From NCBI GenBank assembly GCA_964020085.1, contig CAXHUQ010000225.1, positions 1 through 64,000 of the forward strand: DNA of 64,000 bases, given 5' to 3'. A program made the position numbers and the translations under genes. The stretch is from Micromussa lordhowensis (Eukaryota > Cnidaria > Anthozoa > Scleractinia > Lobophylliidae). Of this stretch, positions 12,301-23,181 are shown piece by piece (position 1 is the stretch's first letter; each line of letters begins with the position of its first letter). Below the pieces are notes generated by a model. That model was given only the letters and a program-made list of their open reading frames with translations. It ran no database searches and was not told the DNA's origin.

Positions 12301-13867
12301 GGTTGGCACTTGAAGGAAATCTTAGTTAAAACATGATGGCATTCGCGCCAGGGTGTTTTTTCTGGCCTTCTTTTTGCAGGAGTTTGCCCTGGTCCCAACT
12401 TTGCAGAATTTCAGAAAACGCGCGCTGGGGGTCCCCTTGGCAAATTTGATATAGCTCGGCTCCACGGCCACTTTAAGAGGCGCGGTTTGCAGCAAAATGT
12501 TGTGCTAGGTTGGCACTTGAAGGAAATCCTAGTTAGAACATGATGGCATTCGCGCCAGGGTGTTTTTTCTGGCCTTCTTTTTGCAGGAGTTTGCCCTGGT
12601 CCCAACTTTGCAGAATTTCAGAAAACGCGCGCTGGGGGTCCCCTTGGCAAATTTGACATAGCTCGGCTCCACGGCCACTTTAAGAGGCGCGGTTTGCAGC
12701 AAAATGTTGTGCTAGGTTGGCACTTGAAGGACATGGTAGTTAGAACATGATGGCATTCGCGCCAGGGTGTTTTTTCTGGCCTTCTTTTTGCAGGAGTTTG
12801 CCCTGGTCCCAACTTTGCAGAATTTCAGAAAACGCGCGCTGGGGGTCCCCTTGGCAAATTTGACATTGCTCGGCTCCACGGCCACTTTAAGAGGCGCGGT
12901 TTGCAGCAAAATGTTGTGCTAGGTTGGCACTTGAAGGAAATCCTAGTTAAAACATGATGGCATTCGCGCCAGGGTTTTTTTTCTGGCCTTCTTTTTGCAG
13001 GAGTTTGCCCTTGTCCCAACTTTGCAGAATGTCAGAAAACGCGCGCTGGGGGTCCCCTTGGCAAATTTGACATAGCTCGGCTCCACGGCCACTTTAAGAG
13101 GCGCGGTTTGCAGCAAAATGTTGTGCTAGGTTGGCACTTGAAGGAAATGGTAGTTAGAACATGATGGCATTCGCGCCAGGGTGTTTTTTCTGGCCTTCTT
13201 TTTGCAGGAGTTTGCCCTGGTCCCAACTTTGCAGAATTTCAGAAAACGCGCGCTGGGGGTCCTCTTGGCAAATTTGACATTGCTCGGCTCCACGGCCACT
13301 TTAAGAGGCGCGGTTTGCAGCAAAATGTTGTGCTAGGTTGGCACTTGAAGGAAATCCTAGTTAAAACATGATGGCATTCGCGCCAGGGTGTTTTTTCTGG
13401 CCTTCTTTTTGCAGGAGTTTGCCCTGGTCCCAACTTTGCAGAATGTCAGAAAACGCGCGCTGGGGGTCCCCTTGGCAAATTTGACATAGCTCGGCTCCAC
13501 GGCCACTTTAAGAGGCGCGGTTTGCAGCAAAATGTTGTGCTAGGTTGGCACTTGAAGGAAATTCTAGTTAGAACATGATGGCATTCGCGCCAGGGTGTTT
13601 TTTCTGGCCTTCTTTTTGCAGGAGTTTGCCCTGGTCCCAACTTTGCAGAATTTCAGAAAACGCGCGCTGGGGGTCCCCTTGGCAAATTTGACATAGCTCG
13701 GCTCCACGGCCACTTTAAGAGGCGCGGTTTGCAGCAAAATGTTGTGCTAGGTTGGCACTTGAAGGAAATCGTAGTTAGAACATGATGGCATTCGCGCCAG
13801 GGTGTTTTTTCTGGCCTTCTTTTTGCAGGAGTTTGCCCTGGTCCCAACTTTGCAGAATTTCAGAAAA
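9315..13867 (+). repeat. 22-monomer second copy of the 4762-8900 block
   Basis: It starts exactly 4553 bp after 4762 and repeats the same rare variants in order: ccccggcc with gatgacatt, ccacgacc with tacaacatcatgg, gtcctaac near 10118, gtagtttaaac, the ctttttcagg deletion near 11134, gttttctctgg, aatgtggtgc near 11669, cgggcgctcggggtcc near 11798, tttcacatag near 12031, cattgctcgg with cccttgtccc near 13010, and ggtcctcttgg near 13259. Private changes include gccaggtcc near 10527 and 10941, ccaggagttt near 11341, tttgatatag near 12447 and gacatggtag near 12731. It is two monomers longer than the first copy because a dimer is doubled. Confidence 0.9.
10143..10970 (+). repeat. Doubled dimer inside the second copy
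   Basis: The dimer (GG/catcatgg monomer, then a cttaaagg/gtagtttaaac monomer) occurs once in the first copy (5590-6003) and twice here (10143-10556, 10557-10970). Both dimers carry gccaggtcc where the first copy has gccctggtcc. That substitution therefore predates the dimer doubling and postdates the larger duplication, or was spread by conversion. The second dimer has a private cgcgcgcgggggg near 10973. Confidence 0.85.
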
Positions 13868-15935
13868 CGCGCGCTGGGGGTCCCCTTGGCAAATTTGACA
13901 TAGCTCGGCTCCACGGCCACTTTAAGAGGCGCAGTTTGCAGCAAAATGTTGTGCTAGGTTGGCACTTGAAGGAAATCCTAGTTAGAACATGATGGCATTC
14001 GCGCCAGGGTGTTTTTTCTGGCCTTCTTTTTGCAGGAGTTTGCCCTGGTCCCAACTTTGCAGAATTTCAGAAAACGCGCGCTGGGGGTCCCCTTGGCAAA
14101 TTTGACATAGCTCGGCTCCACGGCCACTTTAAGAGGCGCGGTTTGCAGCAAAATGTTGTGCTAGGTTGGCACTTGAAGGAAATCCTAGTTAAAACATGAT
14201 GGCATTCGCGCGAGGGTGTTTTTTTTGGCCTTCTTTTTGCAGGAGTTTGCCCTGGTCCCAACTTTGCAGAATTTCAGAAAACGCGCTTGGGGTCGCCTTG
14301 GCAAATTTGACATAGCTCGGCTCCACGGCCACTTTAAGAGGCGCGGTTTGCAGCAAAATGTTGTGCTAGGTTGGCACTTGAAGCAAATTCTAGTTAGAAC
14401 ATGATGGCATTCGCGCCAGGGTGCTTTTTCTGGCCTTCTTTTTGCAGGAGTTTGCCCTGGTCCCAACTTTGCAGAATTTCAGAAAACGCGCGCTGGGGTC
14501 CCCTTGGCAAATTTGACATAGCTCGGCTCCACGGCCACTTTAAGAGGCGCGGTTTGCAGCAAAATGTTGTGCTAGGTGGGCACTTGAAGGAAATCCTAGT
14601 TAGAACATGATGGCATTCGCGCCAGGGTGTTTTTTTCTGGCCTTCTTTTTGCAGGAGTTTGCCCTGGTCCCAACTTTGCAGAATTTCAGAAAACGCGCGC
14701 TGGGGGTCCCCTTGGCAAATTTGACATAGCTCGGCTCCACGGCCACTTTAAGAGGCGCGGTTTGCAGCAAAATGTTGTGCTAGGTTGGCACTTGAAGGAA
14801 ATCCTAGTTAGAACATGATGGCATTCGCGCCAGGGTGTTTTTTCTGGCCTTCTTTTTGCAGGAGTTTGCCCTGGTCCCAACTTTGCAGAATTTCAGAAAA
14901 CGCGCGCTGGGGGTCCCCTTGGCAAATTTGACATAGCTCGGCTCCACGGCCACTTTAAGAGGCGCGGTTTGCAGCAAAATGTTGTGCTAGGTTGGCACTT
15001 GAAGGAAATCCTAGTTAAAACATGATGGCATTCGCGCCAGGGTGTTTTTTCTGGCCTTCTTTTTGCAGGAGTTTGCCCTGGTCCCAACTTTGCAGAATTT
15101 CAGAAAACGCGCGCTGGGGGTCCCCTTGGCAAATTTGACATAGCTCGGCTCCACGGCCACTTTAAGAGGCGCGGTTTGCAGCAAAATGTTGTGCTAGGTT
15201 AGCACTTGAAGGAAATCCTAGTTAGAACATGATGGCATTCGCGCCAGGGTGTTTTTTCTGGCCTTCTTTTTGCAGGAGTTTGCCCTGGTCCCAACTTTGC
15301 AGAATTTCAGAAAACGCGCGCTGGGGGTCCCCTTGGCAAATTTGACATAGCTCGGCTCCACGGCCACTTTAAGAGGCGCGGTTTGCAGTAAAATGTTGTG
15401 CTAGGTTGGCACTTGAAGGAAATCCTAGTTAGAACATGATGGCATTCGCGCCAGGGTGTTTTTTCTGGCCTTCTTTTTGCAGGAGTTTGCCCTGGTCCCA
15501 ACTTTGCAGAATTTCAGAAAACGCGCGCTGGGGGTCCCCTTGGCAAATTTGACATAGCTCGGCTCCACGGCCACTTTAAGAGGCGCGGTTTGCAGCAAAA
15601 TGTTGTGCTAGGTTGGCACTTGAAGGAAATCCTAGTTAAAACATGATGGCATTCGCGCCAGGGTGTTTTTTCTGGCCTTCTCTTTGCAGGAGTTTGCCCT
15701 GGTCCCAACTTTGCAGAATTTCAGAAAACGCGCGCTGGGGGTCCCCTTGGCAAATTTGACATAGCTCGGCTCCACGGCCACTTTAAGAGGCGCGGTTTGC
15801 AGCAAAATGTTGTGCTAGGTTGGCACTTGAAGGAAATCTTAGTTAGAACATGATGGCATTCGCGCCAGGGTGTTTTTTCTGGCTTTCTTTTTGCAGGAGT
15901 TTGCCCTGGTCCCAACTTTGCAGAATTTCAGAAAA
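13868..15935 (+). repeat. Plain monomers with three irregular copies
   Basis: These are mostly majority-type monomers. Irregular ones are 14075-14281 (gcgcgaggg, T8 instead of T6C near 14219), 14282-14486 (205 bp: cttggggtcgcc after a 2-bp loss, gaagcaaattc, gtgctttttc) and 14487-14693 (one G lost from the G run, one T gained in the T run, ctaggtgggcac). Later copies have single changes such as ggttagcac near 15200 and gcagtaaaatg near 15387. No other kind of sequence is present. Confidence 0.85.
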
Positions 15936-17177
15936 CGCGCGCTGGGGGTCCCCTTGGCAAATTTGACATAGCTCGGCTTTACGGCCACTTTAAGAGGCGC
16001 GGTTTGCAGCAAAATGTTGTGCTAGGTTGGCACTTGAAGGAAATCCTAGTTAGAACATGATGGCATTCGCGCCAGGGTGTTTTTTCTGGCCTTCTTTTTG
16101 CAGGAGTTTGCCCTGGTCCCAACTTTGCAGAATTTCAGAAAACGCGCGCTGGGGTCCCCTTGGCAAATTTGACATAGCTCGGCTCCACGGCCACTTTAAG
16201 AGGCGCGGTTTGCAGCAAAATGTTGTGCTAGGTTGGCACTTGAAGGAAATTTAAGTTAGAACATGATGGCATTCGCGCCAGGGTGTTTTTTTCTGGCCTT
16301 CTTTTTGCAGGAGTTTGCCCTGGTCCCAACTTTGCAGAATTTCAGAAAACGCGCGCTGGGGGTCCCCTTGGCAAATTTGACATAGCTCGGCTCCACGGCC
16401 ACTTTAAGAGGCGCGGTTTGCAGCAAAATGTTGTGCTAGGTTGGCACTTGAAGGAAATCCTAGTTAGAACATGATGGCATTCGCGCCAGGGTGTTTTTTC
16501 TGGCCTTCTTTTTGCAGGAGTTTGCCCTGGTCCCAACTTTGCAGAATTTCAGAAAACGCGCGCTGGGGGTCCCCTTGGCAAATTTGACATAGCTCGGCTT
16601 TACGGCCACTTTAAGAGGCGCGGTTTGCAGCAAAATGTTGTGCTAGGTTGGCACTTGAAGGAAATCCTAGTTAGAACATGATGGCATTCGCGCCAGGGTG
16701 TTTTTTCTGGCCTTCTTTTTGCAGGAGTTTGCCCTGGTCCCAACTTTGCAGAATTTCAGAAAACGCGCGTTGGGGTTCCCTTGGCAAATTTGACATAGCT
16801 CGGCTCCACGGCCACTTTAAGAGGCGCGGTTTGCAGCAAAATGTTGTGCTAGGTTGGCACTTGAAGGAAATTTAAGTTAGAACATGATGGCATTCGCGCC
16901 AGGGTGTTTTTTTCTGGCCTTCTTTTTGCAGGAGTTTGCCCTGGTCCCAACTTTGCAGAATTTCAGAAAACGCGCGCTGGGGGTCCCCTTGGCAAATTTG
17001 ACATAGCTCGGCTCCACGGCCACTTTAAGAGGCGCGGTTTGCAGCAAAATGTTGTGCTAGGTTGGCACTTGAAGGAAATTTTAGTTAGAACATGATGGCA
17101 TTCGCGCCAGGGTGTTTTTTCTGGCCTTCTTTTTGCAGGAGTTTGCCCTGGTCCCAACTTTGCAGAATTTCAGAAAA
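15936..17177 (+). repeat. 3-monomer unit present twice (621 bp each)
   Basis: Units 15936-16556 and 16557-17177 each contain, in order, a ggctttacgg monomer, a monomer with one G fewer at 9-13, aaatttaag and one extra T at 145-150, and a plain-length monomer. The shared lost G and gained T support copying rather than coincidence. The second unit has cgttggggttccc near 16769 as a private change and TT instead of CC in its last monomer. Confidence 0.9.
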
Positions 17178-20100
17178 CGCGCGCTGGGGGTCCCCTTGGC
17201 AAATTTGACATAGCTCGGCTCCACGGCCACTTTAAGAGGCGCGACTTGCAGCAAAATGTTGTGCTAGGTTGGCACTTGAAGGAAATCCTAGTTAGAACAT
17301 GATGGCATTCGCGCCAGGGTGTTTTTTCTGGCCTTCTTTTTGCAGGAGTTTGCCCTGGTCCCAACTTTGCAGAATTTCAGAAAACGCGCGCTGGGGGTCC
17401 CCTTGGCAAATTTGACATAGCTCGGCTCCACGGCCACTTTAAGAGGCGCGGTTTGCAGCAAAATGTTGTGCTAGGTTGGCACTTGAAGGAAATTCTAGTT
17501 AGAACATGATGGCATTCGCGCCAGGGTGTTTTTTCTGGCCTTCTTTTTGCAGGAGTTTGCCCTGGTCCCAACTTTGCAGAATTTCAGAAAACGCGCGCTG
17601 GGGGTCCCCTTGGCAAATTTGACATAGCTCGGCTCCACGGCCACTTTAAGAGGTGCGGTTTGCAGCAAAATGTTGTGCTAGGTTGGCACTTGAAGGAAAT
17701 TCTAGTTAGAACATGATGGCATTCGCGCCAGGGTGTTTTTTCTGGCCTTCTTTTTGCAGGAGTTTGCCCTGGTCCCAACTTTGCAGAATTTCAGAAAACG
17801 CGCGCTGGGGGTCCCCTTGGTAAATTTGACATAGCTCGGCTCCACGGCCACTTTAAGAGGCGCGGTTTGCAGGAAAATGTTGTGCTAGGTTGGCACTTGA
17901 AGGAAATTCTAGTTAGAACATGATGGCATTCGCGCCAGGGTGTTTTTTCTGGCCTTCTTTTTGCAGGAGTTTGCCCTGGTCCCAACTTTGCAGAATTTCA
18001 GAAAACGCGCGCTGGGGGTCCCCTTGGCAAATTTGACATAGCTCGGCTCCACGGCCACTTTAAGAGGCGCGGTTTGCAGCAAAATGTTGTGCTAGGTTGG
18101 CACTTGAAGGAAATCCTAGTTAAAACATGATGGCATTCGCGCCAGGGTGTTTTTTCTGGCCTTCTTTTTGCAGGAGTTTGCCCTGGTCCCAACTTTGCAG
18201 AATTTCAGAAAACGCGCGCTGGGGGTCCCCTTGGCAAATTTGACATAGCTCGGCTCCACGGCCACTTTAAGAGGCGCGGTTTGCAGCAAAATGTTGTGCT
18301 AGGTTGGCACTTGAAGGAAATCCTAGTTAAAACATGATGGCATTCGCGCCAGGGTGTTTTTTCTGGCCTTCTTTTTGCAGGAGTTTGCCCTGGTCCCAAC
18401 TTTGCAGAATTTCAGAAAACGCGCGCTGGGGGTCCCCTTGGCAAATTTGACATAGCTCGGCTCCACGGCCACTTTAAGAGGCGCGGTTTGCAGCAAAATG
18501 TTGTGCTAGGTTGGCACTTGAAGGAAATCTTAGTTAGAACATGATGGCATTCGCGCCAGGGTGTTTTTTCTGGCCTTCTTTTTGCAGGAGTTTGCCCTGG
18601 TCCCAACTTTGCAGAATTTCAGAAAACGCGCGCTAGGGGTCCCCTTGGCAAATTTGACATAGCTCGGCTTTACGGCCACTTTAAGAGGCGCGGTTTGCAG
18701 CAAAATGTTGTGCTAGGTTGGCACTTGAAGGAAATCCTAGTTAGAACATGATGGCATTCGCGCCAGGGTGTTTTTTCTGGCCTTCTTTTTGCAGGAGTTT
18801 GCCCTGGTCCCAACTTTGCAGAATTTCAGAAAACGCGCGCTGGGGGTCCCCTTGGCAAATTTGACATAGCTCGGCTCCACGCCCACTTTAAGAGGCGCGG
18901 TTTGCAGCAAAATGTTGTGCTAGGTTGGCACTTGAAGGAAATCCTAGTTAGAACATGATGGCATTCGCGCCAGGGTGTTTTTTCTGGCCTTCTTTTTGCA
19001 GGAGTTTGCCCTGGTCCCAACTTTGCAGAATTTCAGAAAACGCGCGCTGGGGGTCCCCTTGGCAAATTTGACATAGCTCGGCTCCACGGCCACTTTAAGA
19101 GGCGCGGTTTGCAGCAAAATGTTGTGCTAGGTTGGCACTTGAAGGAAATCCTAGTTAGAACATGATGGCATTCGCGCCAGGGTGTTTTTTCTGGCCTTCT
19201 TTTTGCAGGAGTTTGCCCTGGTCCCAACTTTGCAGAATTTCAGAAAACGCGCGCTGGGGGTCCCCTTGGCAAATTTGACATAGCTCGGCTCCACGGCCAC
19301 TTTAAGAGGCGCGGTTTGCAGCAAAATGTTGTGCTAGGTTGGCACTTGAAGGAAATCCTAGTTACAACATGATGGCATTCGCGCCAGGGTGTTTTTTCTG
19401 GCCTTCTTTTTGCAGGAGTTTGCCCTGGTCCCAACTTTGCAGAATTTCAGAAAACGCGCGCTGGGGGTCCCCTTGGCAAATTTGACATAGCTCGGCTCCA
19501 CGGCCACTTTTAGAGGCGCGGTTTGCAGCAAAATGTTGTGCTAGGTTGGCACTTGAAGGAAATCCTAGTTAGACCATGATGGCATTCGCGCCAGGGTGTT
19601 TTTTCTGGCCTTCTTTTTGCAGGAGTTTGCCCTGGTCCCAACTTTGCAGAATTTCAGAAAACGCGCGCTGGGGGTCCCCTTGGCAAATTTGACATAGCTC
19701 GGCTCCACGGCCACTTTAAGAGGCGCGGTTTGCAGCAAAATGTTGTGCTAGGTTGGCACTTGAAGGAAATCTTAGTAAGAACATGATGGCATTCGCACCA
19801 GGGTGTTTTTTCTGGCCTTCTTTTTGCAGGAGTTTGCCCTGGTCCCAACTTTGCAGAATTTCAGAAAACGCGCGCTGGGGGTCCCCTTGGCAAATTTGAC
19901 ATAGCTCGGCTCCACGGCCACTTTAAGAGGCGCGGTTTGCAGCAAAATGTTGTGCTAGGTTGGCACTTGAAGGAAATCCTAGTTAGAACATGATGGCATT
20001 CGCGCCAGGGTGTTTTTTCTGGCCTTCTTTTTGCAGGAGTTTGCCCTGGTCCCAACTTTGCAGAATTTCAGAAAACGCGCGCTGGGGGTCCCCTTGGCAA

Positions 20101-20489
20101 ATTTGACATAGCTCGGCTCCACGGCCACTTTAAGAGGCGCGGTTTGCAGCAAAATGTTGTGCTAGGTTGGCACTTGAAGGAAATCTTAGTTAGAACATGA
20201 TGGCATTCGCGCCAGGGTGTTTTTTCTGGCCTTCTTTTTGCAGGAGTTTGCCCTGGTCCCAACTTTGCAGAATTTCAGAAAACGCGCGCTGGGGGTCCCC
20301 TTGGCAAATTTGACATAGCTCGGCTCCACGGCCACTTTAAGAGGCGCGGTTTGCAGCAAAATGTTGTGCTAGGTTGGCACTTGAAGGAAATCCTAGTTAG
20401 AACATGATGGCATTCGCGCCAGGGTGTTTTTTCTGGCCTTCTTTTTGCAGGAGTTTGCCCTGGTCCCAACTTTGCAGAATTTCAGAAAA
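17178..20489 (+). repeat. Plain monomers, 16 copies
   Basis: Sixteen monomers (3312 bp) of majority type with scattered changes: gcgacttgcag near 17243, three successive TC monomers from 17385 with gaggtgcgg near 17653 and ggtaaattt near 17820, gctaggggtcc with ggctttacgg (18634, 18669), cacgcccac near 18883, cttttagagg near 19509 and agtaagaac with cgcacc (19776, 19797). The last two variants recur inside the 13-monomer block that follows, so this stretch probably supplied its founders. Confidence 0.85.
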
Positions 20490-23181
20490 CGCGCGCTGGG
20501 GGTCCCCTTGGCAAATTTAACATAGCTCGGCTCCACGGCCACTTTTAGAGGCGCGGTTTGCAGCAAAATGTTGTGCTAGGTTGGCACTTGAAGGAAATCC
20601 TAGTTACAACATGATGGCATTCGCGCCAGGGTGTTTTTTCTGGCCTTTTTTTTTGCAGGAGTTTGCCCTGGTCCCAACTTTGCAGAATTTCAGAAAACGC
20701 GCGCTGGGGGTCCCCTTGGCAAATTTGACATAGCTCGGCTCCACGGCCACTTTAAGAGGCGCGGTTTGCAGCAAAATGTTGTGCTAGGTTGGCACTTGAA
20801 GGAAATCCTAGTTAGAACATGATGGCATTCGCGCCAGGGTGTTTTTTCTGGCCTTCTTTTTGCAGGAGTTTGCCCTGGTCCCAACTTTGCAGAATTTCAG
20901 AAAACGCGCGCTGGGGGTCCCCTTGGCAAATTTGACATAGCTCGGCTCCACGGCCACTTTAAGAGGCGCGGTTTGCAGCAAAATGTTGTGCTAGGTTGGC
21001 ACTTGAAGGAAATCCTAGTAAGAACATGATGGCATTCGCACCAGGGTGTTTTTTCTGGCCTTCTTTTTGCAGGAGTTTGCCCTGGTCCCAACTTTGCAGA
21101 ATTTCAGAAAACGCGCGCTGGGGGTCCCCTTGGCAAATTTGACATAGCTCGGCTCCACGGCCACTTTAAGAGGCGCGGTTTGCAGCAAAATGTTGTGCTA
21201 GGTTGGCACTTGAAGGAAATCCTAGTTAGAACATGATGGCATTCGCGCCAGGGTGTTTTTTCTGGCCTTCTTTTTGCAGGAGTTTGCCCTGGTCCCAACT
21301 TTGCAGAATTTCAGAAAACGCGCGCTGAGGGTCCCCTTGGCAAATTTGACATAGCTCGGCTCCACGGCCACTTTAAGAGGCGCGGTTTGCAGCAAAATGT
21401 TGTGCTAGGTTGGCACTTGAAGGAAATGCTAGTTAGAACATGATGGCATTCGCGCCAGGGTGTTTTTTCTGGCCTTCTTTTTGCAGGAGTTTGCCCTGGT
21501 CCCAACTTTGCAGAATTTCAGAAAACGCGCGCTGGGGGTCTCCTTGGCAAATTTAACATAGCTCGGCTCCACGGCCACTTTAAGAGGCGCGGTTTGCAGC
21601 AAAATGTTGTGCTAGGTTGGCACTTGAAGGAAATCCTAGTTAGAACATGATGGCATTCGCGCCAGGGTGTTTTTTCTGGCCTTCTTTTTGCAAGAGTTTG
21701 CCCTGGTCCCAACTTTGCAGAATTTCAGAAAACGCGCGCTGGGGGTCCCCTTGGCAAATTTGACATAGCTCGGCACCACGGCCACTTTAAGAGGCGCGGT
21801 TCGCAGCAAAATGTTGTGCTAGGTTGGCACTTGAAGGAAATCGTAGTTAGAACATGATGGCATTCGCGCCAGGGTGTTTTTTCTGGCCTTCTTTTTGCAG
21901 GAGTTTGCCCTGGTCCCAACTTTGCAGAATTTCAGAAAACGCGCGCTGGGGGTCCCCTTGGCAAATTTGACATAGCTCGGCTCCACGGCCACTTTAATAG
22001 GCGCGGTTTGCAGCAAAATGTTGTGCTAGGTTGGCACTTGAAGAAAATTTTAGTTAGAACATGATGGCATTCGCGCCAGGGTGTTTTTTCTGGCCTTCTT
22101 TTTGCAGGAGTTTGCCCTGGTCCCAACTTTGCAGAATTTCAGAAAACGCGCGCTGGGGGTCCCCTTGGCAAATTTGACATAGCTCGGCTCCACGGCCACT
22201 TTAAGAGGCGCGGTTTGCAGCAAAATGTTGTGCTAGGTTGGCACTTGAAGGAAATCCTAGTAAGAACATGATGGCATTCGCACCAGGGTGTTTTTAATGG
22301 CCTTCTTTTTGCAAGAGTTTGCCCTGGTCCCAACTTTGCAGAATTTCAGAAAACGCGCGCTGGGGGTCCCCTTGGCAAATTTGACATAGCTCGGCTCCAC
22401 GGCCACTTTAAGAGGCGCGGTTTGCAGCACAATGTTGTGCTAGGTTGGCACTTGAAGGAAATGCTAGTTAGAACATGATGGCATTCGCGCCAGGGTGTTT
22501 TTTCTGGCCTTCTTTTTGCAGGAGTTTGCCCTGGTCCCAACTTTGCAGAATTTCAGAAAACGCGCGCTGGGGGTCCCCTTGGCAAATTTGACATAGCTCG
22601 GCTCCACGGCCATTTTAAGAGGCGCGGTTTGCAGCAAAATGTTGTGCTAGGTTGGCACTTGAAGGAAATCCTAGTTAGAACATGATGGCATTCGCGCCAG
22701 GGTGTTTTTTCTGGCCTTCTTTTTGCAGGAGTTTGCCCTGGTCCCAACTTTGCAGAATTTCAGAAAACGCGCGCTGGGGGTCCCCTTGGCAAATTTGACA
22801 TAGCTCGGCTCCACGGCCACTTTAAGAGGCGCGGTTTGCAGCAAAATGTTGTGCTAGGTTGGCACTTGAAGGAAATCTTAGTTAGAACATGATGGCATTC
22901 GCGCCAGGGTGTTTTTTCTGGCCTTCTTTTTGCAGGAGTTTGCCCTGGTCCCAACTTTGCAGAATTTCAGAAAACGCGCGCTGGGGGTCCCCTTGGCAAA
23001 TTTGACATAGCTCGGCTCCACGGCCACTTTAAGAGGCGCGGTTTGCAGCAAAATGTTGTGCTAGGTTGGCACTTGAAGGAAATCCTAGTTAGAACATGAT
23101 GGCATTCGCGCCAGGGTGTTTTTTCTGGCCTTCTTTTTGCAGGAGTTTGCCCTGGTCCCAACTTTGCAGAATTTCAGAAAA
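20490..23181 (+). repeat. 13-monomer block, first copy (2692 bp)
   Basis: It opens with a monomer carrying caaatttaacatag, cttttagagg, tacaac and one extra T before gcagg (near 20648). Then come agtaagaac/cgcacc, gctgaggg with GC, ggtctcc with caaatttaac and gcaagag, cggcaccacgg with gttcgcag, ttaataggc, gaagaaaatttt, tgtttttaatggcc (near 22290), gcagcacaatg and gccattttaag (near 22611). Every one of these reappears 2692 bp later. Confidence 0.93.
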
